DNA from: Saksenaea vasiformis B4078
Taxonomy: Eukaryota; Mucoromycota; Mucoromycetes; Mucorales; Saksenaeaceae
Direction of reading: 5' to 3'
DNA: 48,451 nucleotides
NCBI GenBank assembly: GCA_000697055.1
Contig: JNDT01001771.1
Coordinates: 1-48,451, forward strand
The first letter of the stretch is position 1. Each line of letters starts with the position of its first letter. The notes under the pieces are model-generated. The model made no database searches, had not been told where the DNA came from, and saw only the letters and a list, made by a program, of their open reading frames with translations. Shown here in pieces: positions 43,152 to 48,451 of this stretch. A program made the position numbers and the translations under genes.

Positions 43152-45455
43152 ATGTCTGACGTACCTGAATCCTCTGCCTCTGCACAAAAGCGTTCTGCCG
43201 AATTTCTGCCAGAAGATACTCCCGTAAGTGCATTAGCAAGTAATTGTAACTGTTATCTAATGGATATAACTAGGAACACTCCATGGACTTCTCCTGCAGT
43301 TCCTCAACCCCTGTGATGATCCACTCGCGTTCTGACATTTCGATGCTCCACGATGATGATTTTCCTGATGGCGAATCATTTGACGGCAGCAGCCAGGCTA
43401 TTAGGTCCTCCGATTCCACTGGTAGAACGGTGAAGCGTTCGAAGTCAAAAATGAGTTGGGTCTACGATAACGACTGGGTAGAAGTACAGAAGGATTCTTT
43501 GACTGGCACCGATTATTTCTACTGCCAGTACCCGTTATCCTCAGGTCGTGTCTGTGGTCTCAAGTACAAGAAAATTGGCTCCACCACAAGTAACATCATC
43601 AACCATTTGAAGAAGGCGCACAAGCTGGATGAAACAATGAAGAAGTCCGATGTGCACTCTGCTACGAACCTGATCATGGATAACTTTGTGGTTTCCGGCC
43701 AGTTGAAGAAGGTGCAGTTCTCTCAAGATGCATTTCGACAGGCTCTCCTCAACTATGTGGTCTCGTCATCCTCGCCATTCACCGTCGTCGAAAATGCTGA
43801 TTTTCAAAAACTGCTCAACCTTGCCCAGTCTGCGCCTAGTGATGCCCAGGTTCTACTCCCAAGTTCGAGAACTGTGAGTCGCGATCTTGCGCAGGCGTAT
43901 CATCTCTACCGCTCCCAAATCGCAAATTTACTCCAGAAGCAGCCTTACATCTCCTATACGCTCGATGCTTGGACTAGTGAATGGAGGGACGCGTTTCTTG
44001 GCATTACGGCACACTGGATCGATGAAACCTGGAAACAAAGATCAGTAACCATCGGTTTCGAGCCGCTATCCGGTCCTCACACTGCGAAAAACATGGCGGC
44101 CGTTTTTGTCGACTTGCTTGAGGGCATGCAACTCTCAAGTAAAGAGTTCTATATCACCACGGACAACGCCTCGAATATGGTTGCCATGGCTCGTTGCATT
44201 GAAGAAGCACTGTCACCGGAAGTGTTCAGTGCTAAATCCAACCGTATTCCATGCATTGCGCATGTAATGAACCTCGCGGTCCAGGTGATGCTCCAGGACG
44301 GTATTAATGCTGCAGCCCCAAGCGACGAATCCTATGAGGTGGACGAGACCGAGGTGGACAATCGTCAAAGAAACCACCCTGGTAAGTAGTATGGGATCGA
44401 GTTAATATCTTGACATACTTACGTTTTGTTCAGGAGCAATATTGCGTCGCTTCCGCACAGGTGTCAACAAGATCCGTTCTTCGCCTCAACGGCTCGAACA
44501 TTACCGTAATTGTTGCAAAGCGATCCAAAAAACTGCCATGCCGACCGAAACCGATGAAAGCGAGCAACGACCGAAAGAACTTGTTCTTGACGTCAGAACT
44601 TGCTGGAATTCCACATACGCGATGATAGCTCGAGGTCTCGAAATGCGCCGTAGTTACAACATGGCGTGCGGTGGTATCCCGGAACTGGAGGCGTATATCC
44701 TGAACGAAAGTGAATGGCAAGTCCTCCAGCAGCTTCACACGGTCTTGGAGCCATTTGCCCAACTCACGAATCTCCTATCGGGTAACGAATATCCATCCCT
44801 TTCGAGTACCATCATCGGATACAACGTGCTTCTTGACCACCTAGAAGCATATCGCGAAAATGACGGCTTGGTAAGAGCAAGTACCATATACAATATCAGT
44901 CTAACCAATATATTCGAATAGTGATACCCCGAGCTATCGTATGCAACGGAAATGGCACAGCAAAAGCTCCAACAATATTACGCACATACGGATGGGCCAG
45001 TCTACGCAATCGCAACCGCCATGGACCCACGTGCCAAATTTCGCTGGTGGAAAGACCAGGAGTGGGAAGAGGAGTGGATTGCGTTGTCGACTTCGTGCGT
45101 TACTGAAGCGTGGGAGGAAGGTTTTCGGACCACACAACAATCGCTCGCTGCACAAAAACCCGGTTTCCATCTGTTTCAAAGTCGGCCCCGTGAGGATCAA
45201 CTTACGGAATATGTAAACGAAACGCCCGCAGATGAGGACACGGCGGTATTGGAGTACTGGCAGAACCGCAGCCGCCAGTGGCCCCAGCTCGCAAATATGG
45301 CTCGCAAGTACTTGTCCATTCCGGCATCGTCAGCACCTTCTGAGCGTTGTTTCTCGCGAGCCAAATTTTTTATACCCTTTCAATGCAACAAGATGAAGCC
45401 GGAGACATTGCTACAGAGTGTGCTTGTTCAGTCATGGCTGAAGATTTTAGAGTAG
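43152..45455 (+). pseudogene. hAT transposase, copy 2, 4 exons, probable nonsense codon at exon 4
   Basis: Same architecture as copy 1: exons 43152-43223, 43274-44381, 44434-44870 (437 nt, same as copy 1) and one starting at 44922 or 44934. BED finger (WVYDNDWVEV, YCQYPL, INHLKKAH), SYTLDAWTSEWRDAFLG, YITTDNASNM, LDVRTCWNSTYAMIARG (Arg replaced by Cys beside the conserved Trp) and IPASSAPSERCFSRAKFF. The intact C-terminus KMKPETLLQSVLVQSWLKIL ends at TAG 45455. If exon 4 starts after the homologous acceptor (GAATAG, 44921), its first codon is TGA, where copy 1 has GAA. A downstream acceptor (CCCCGAG, 44933) would skip the stop and keep the frame with four residues lost. So the gene is either dead by one nonsense change or rescued by a shifted splice site. 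Confidence 0.85.
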
Positions 45456-45714
45456 ACCTGCCTCCTTTTTTTCTTTTTCTTTTTTTTGACTGTCCTTTTT
45501 TTTTCTCACTGCCATCTTTCTTCTCACTGCCGTCTTCTTACAATAAACATTGCAATTATGCTAATTAACTTGAACAATGCGACTTCTGGAATGAGTTTGG
45601 CAATTATAGCGCACTCATGGCTGCCTGTCTTCTATATATTTTTGCTTAATTTGTATGCCGAGATTGCGATGATTAATAGAACTTAGAACTCAATGAATCA
45701 TGTTATGATCTCAC

Positions 45715-45835
45715 ATACGAATAAACGAACGAATACGAATATTCTTAAAAATATTCGAATGAATATGAATACATTCTTCCTTTTGACGAACGAATATGAA
45801 TATCCTACTAAATATTCGAATATATTCGTTCGTGC
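45715..45835. repeat. right ATTCG array of hAT copy 2
   Basis: CGAATACGAAT, ATATTCG and CGTTCG repeats mirror the left array at 38182-38320. Confidence 0.75.
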
Positions 45836-46600
45836 CGATGTTACGCTGTATTTTTGACTTGTCCGTAAAAATGGGTATGTTTCCTGGTAGTGCCTAAGCG
45901 TAAACTTGATGACAGAAATAGCTGGTAAGGTATAGAAAAAGTAGCTTCGGTAGATGAAAACAGTTCGGTTTTTGTGTGAGCACCAGGTGTGGATTTGAGT
46001 TAAACACCAAGACTTGGGTAAGCGGTAAGGCTTGAGGAAAAGAAAAGAAAAGAAAGGATAAAATAGAGTATCTGTTGTCTGGATCGACAATATATAAAGA
46101 GATCTGTCTGAAAAAGAGTATGATCGTTAGTAAAATCGTTGGTACAGTTACATTTAATCTCGTATTGATTCAATCAATTAGAGATGTATGGAGATGAAAT
46201 AGAGATATTTCTCGGGTGATCAGCGAGTTGGATCGGGAGAAATATAGGGTCTCGGTAAAAAGAAGAGAAAATATAAAAGAAAACGTAAAAGAAAATAAAA
46301 AGAGATAGCGGAATCAGCGTCGCTAATAAATCAATTGGGAAGAATAAAAGAAAAATAGAGGAAAAGAAAAGAAAAGAATCGGCAGATTCTGGTTAACGAT
46401 GGTTTCTTGAGAATAACCAACGGAGGCAGAGCAATAAAAGGCGGCTTTGAAAATAAAAGAAAAACCTTTAGAAAAGACCTTTTGAGATGGCTAGAGTAGA
46501 CCAAGAGAGGATTGTGCTGTTATAACCTGATGTTTTATTCATTGAAAAGGTAGGGTATTTATACAAAAATCGAGAAATAGAATAAGGAAATAATTAAGGT
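45832..46600 (-). repeat. LTR-like repeat, right copy
   Basis: Shares its start (CCGATGTTACGCTG) and several blocks with 37245-37720. On the minus strand it has TATAAATACCC and then TGAATAAAACAT, in the same spacing as the left copy. The two copies are diverged, so they need not be the two LTRs of one element. Confidence 0.6.
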
Positions 46601-46627
46601 GTGCGAGATAAACCCGATGTGCTCTAC

Positions 46628-46720
46628 AGATATTTAAAACCCCAAGTTGCTACAGATATTAAAAACCCGAGTTGCTTCATGCTTCAAGTAGTTTTAAAAC
46701 CCGAGTTGCTACAGAGGCTT
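46628..46720. repeat. tandem repeat AAAACCCGAGTTGC, three units
   Basis: Three units of the word AAAACCC(C/G)AGTTGC with TACAGA or TTCATG spacers, about 27-33 bases apart. The left LTR-like copy has a different tandem repeat (the G-runs) in the corresponding place. Confidence 0.65.
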
Positions 46721-48451
46721 TTCTTTCATGTTGGTTGAGAGCATGTGATCAGCGGTCTTTAATTTGTATGGCGGCAATCGTTCTGTATGTATTCTCTGGT
46801 AGTTTCTTTATGCATGTTATACTTTTGTTATCCTGATCCTTATTATTTCTTCTGTTAATATATATGCAATGACAAAAATAACGATAAGAGAATAAGGAAA
46901 TAAAGAGGATAAAACTGTCATATCTGACATTGATCTTTTACTCATAACACTATTTACGCAGCTCAATGTCATTATGACATATAAGAAAATACGACCATGT
47001 CAGTCTTATATGACTTTACGAGATTATTCTAAGACATGTCCATACTCAGAGCACCAATCGGAACATATTCATTCATGATCCAGTTACTAGAAAATTCGGG
47101 AACAATAAGATCTGCTCTTTCAATTCCGCTGTCTCTAATTCAACTGAAACAGTCCCAATGAACTACATTCTGAATTACTACACAGCTCTTCTTTAATCCG
47201 ATCTCTAAAAACACTCCTTTAGATTGGTTAACAGACAGTAGTAATATCTAAGACATAAGCTAACAATCTACTCTGAAGTCAACAAGACATATAAATATTG
47301 TCATATAGGATGACTCATATTGATGTATAAGTCATATCGGTTGTAGTATTTGGGATAAACAGGATAGATCGAGAAAAACAAAGATATATGTTGAGACTCC
47401 TGTTTATTCAGAAAAAGAAGATAAAAAAAAGGATGCAGAACTGATCTTCTGTTACTGCGCTAGATAAAATAAAAATTCTTCTTAACGGAGCTTATGTCTC
47501 TGAAACAAATCCAATCAAGATGTACACATTTATAGTTACTGTGTCCTCTTACTATGGTGAAATACCACATCGGTAATGACCATAATGAAATAAACTCAGA
47601 GAGTCACCTATAATTAGTGCAGAACTGAGTATCTTGATCTGGGTGAAATTAAAGATCAGGTACATGAAATAACTCCGCTTGATCCAAGATTACAGCAGAA
47701 AAGAACGAGAAAAATATGACAGACAAGATAAGAGTATCAAGACACCCGAAAGGACATGTTTTATCCAACCATGACCTTTCTACAAGCTCCACTCTAATTC
47801 TTAAATATAAATAAGATAGAAAATGATATACTAGAACGAGATCCCTTTTTTATTGAACTTGACAATTAAAAAGAGTCTCAAAGGATTTTTTTGTCTGATT
47901 TTTCTATTTTTTGATCTATCCATTTATCACAAATATTGTCAACTCAGATAAAAAAGTTTTTTAGAAGATTGATTCTTTTTGAAGAATCAAGAGGATGAAT
48001 GAGAAAAAACAAGAGACAAGAGAAGTCAGCGAGACTTGGATGGAATCTTTATTGAATAAAAAGTGTTCCTCTTTTTATAATAAAATCATCCATGGATACA
48101 GATAGATTGGGCTATATTCCATGATTGCACAGATGCCCATATATCCATGATATAGCTGGTATCTATATTGGATCTTTCTTAATACAGTATTTACTGTGAA
48201 ATTTGATTAATTGAGAGATAGATAACAACGGGAATACGTTGAGACTCTTAGATGATTGTTTATTATTGTTTTACAGGGAGCTTTTATAGCAGTGGCGGTG
48301 TTCTTGAGAAATAAAAATTTTACAATGATAAACCAATGATCGATGTTAAAGAGGTTTCAGGTACAATCGGATATTGGACCCTGATATGATTTGTACTTCA
48401 GCTTAATCATTATTTATCTGGTTTCTCATCTGTGAGGTTTATCTGTAGATG
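46721..48451. repeat. mosaic of LTR-like fragments, no genes
   Basis: AT-rich with no open frame of note. 47985-48190 is a near-identical copy of 18520-18725. Around 48220-48300 the minus strand shows TATAAAAGCTCCC, then an AATAAACAATCATC word and GAGTCTCAACGTAT; a similar GAGTCTCAACATAT lies at about 47388-47402. These look like several generations of LTR insertions reading leftward. Confidence 0.55.

Larger units (their letters stand above)
38172..45835 (+). mobile_element. hAT DNA transposon, copy 2, split by a DIRS insertion
   Basis: Left end TAGGGGTCGGCAAAATATTC at 38172, then an ATTCG array to about 38320. The body resumes after the DIRS element at about 42849 and carries a transposase (43152-45455). 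A right ATTCG array lies at 45715-45830 and ends CGTGCCGA, matching the first bases of the inverse left end, but the expected CCCCTA tip and target duplication are absent; the LTR-like repeat follows at once. The left flank reads TGTACGAT, the likely 8-bp target. Confidence 0.85.

Noticed and set aside
37245..46600. A single LTR retrotransposon with the two LTR-like repeats as its ends
   Set aside because: The two copies are strongly diverged, hold different tandem repeats, and everything between them is explained by hAT and DIRS elements, with no gag-pol of LTR type.

Overview
The window is nuclear DNA of a filamentous fungus, most likely an early-diverging one (Mucoromycota, probably Mucorales). 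I infer this from compact protein genes with 44-80 nt introns, AT-rich intergenic DNA, TATAAATA promoters, and a repeat content of hAT, DIRS and Fanzor elements. No sequence search was possible, so the lineage is an inference.

Cellular genes sit in islands. At the left are a nitronate monooxygenase (188-1280, +), a GGC1-type mitochondrial GTP/GDP carrier (2901-4196, +) and an orphan coiled-coil protein (5375-6160, +). In the middle are a nucleolar GTPase of the NOG1 family (27504-29834, +) converging on a GUCD1-like protein (30131-31053, -), followed by an OPA3-like mitochondrial protein (33467-34203, -). One tRNA-Leu(CAG) gene lies at 16625-16706. I resolved the exons of each protein gene by reading frame, splice signals and family similarity. 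Three of their 24 introns appear to use GC-AG splice sites.

The rest is mostly mobile DNA. A hAT element spans 12054-16350 and has a BED-finger transposase with a late frameshift. A second, related hAT element (38172 to about 45835) has been split by a DIRS-type tyrosine-recombinase retrotransposon (about 38558-42848) that keeps inverted terminal repeats, an internal complementary region and gag, RT/RNase H and YR reading frames. Between 20.7 and 23.8 kb is an intron-rich gene with the RuvC and zinc-ribbon motifs of a Fanzor, the eukaryotic TnpB-like RNA-guided nucleases. A second decayed relative lies at 25.5-26.1 kb.

The least expected structure is a dispersed repeat family with six copies (8.9, 9.7, 24, 31.5, 32.4 and 35.9 kb). 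Four copies keep what looks like an intron of exactly 66 nt. Splicing would bring together two inverted arms into a 3' hairpin, next to an AATAAA signal. A second small hairpin shows a compensatory base change. The reading frames are not kept, so the family looks like a spliced structured RNA or the fossil of one. The far right (45.8-48.45 kb) and 36.1-38.2 kb hold LTR-like fragments with TATA and AATAAA signals and no intact genes.
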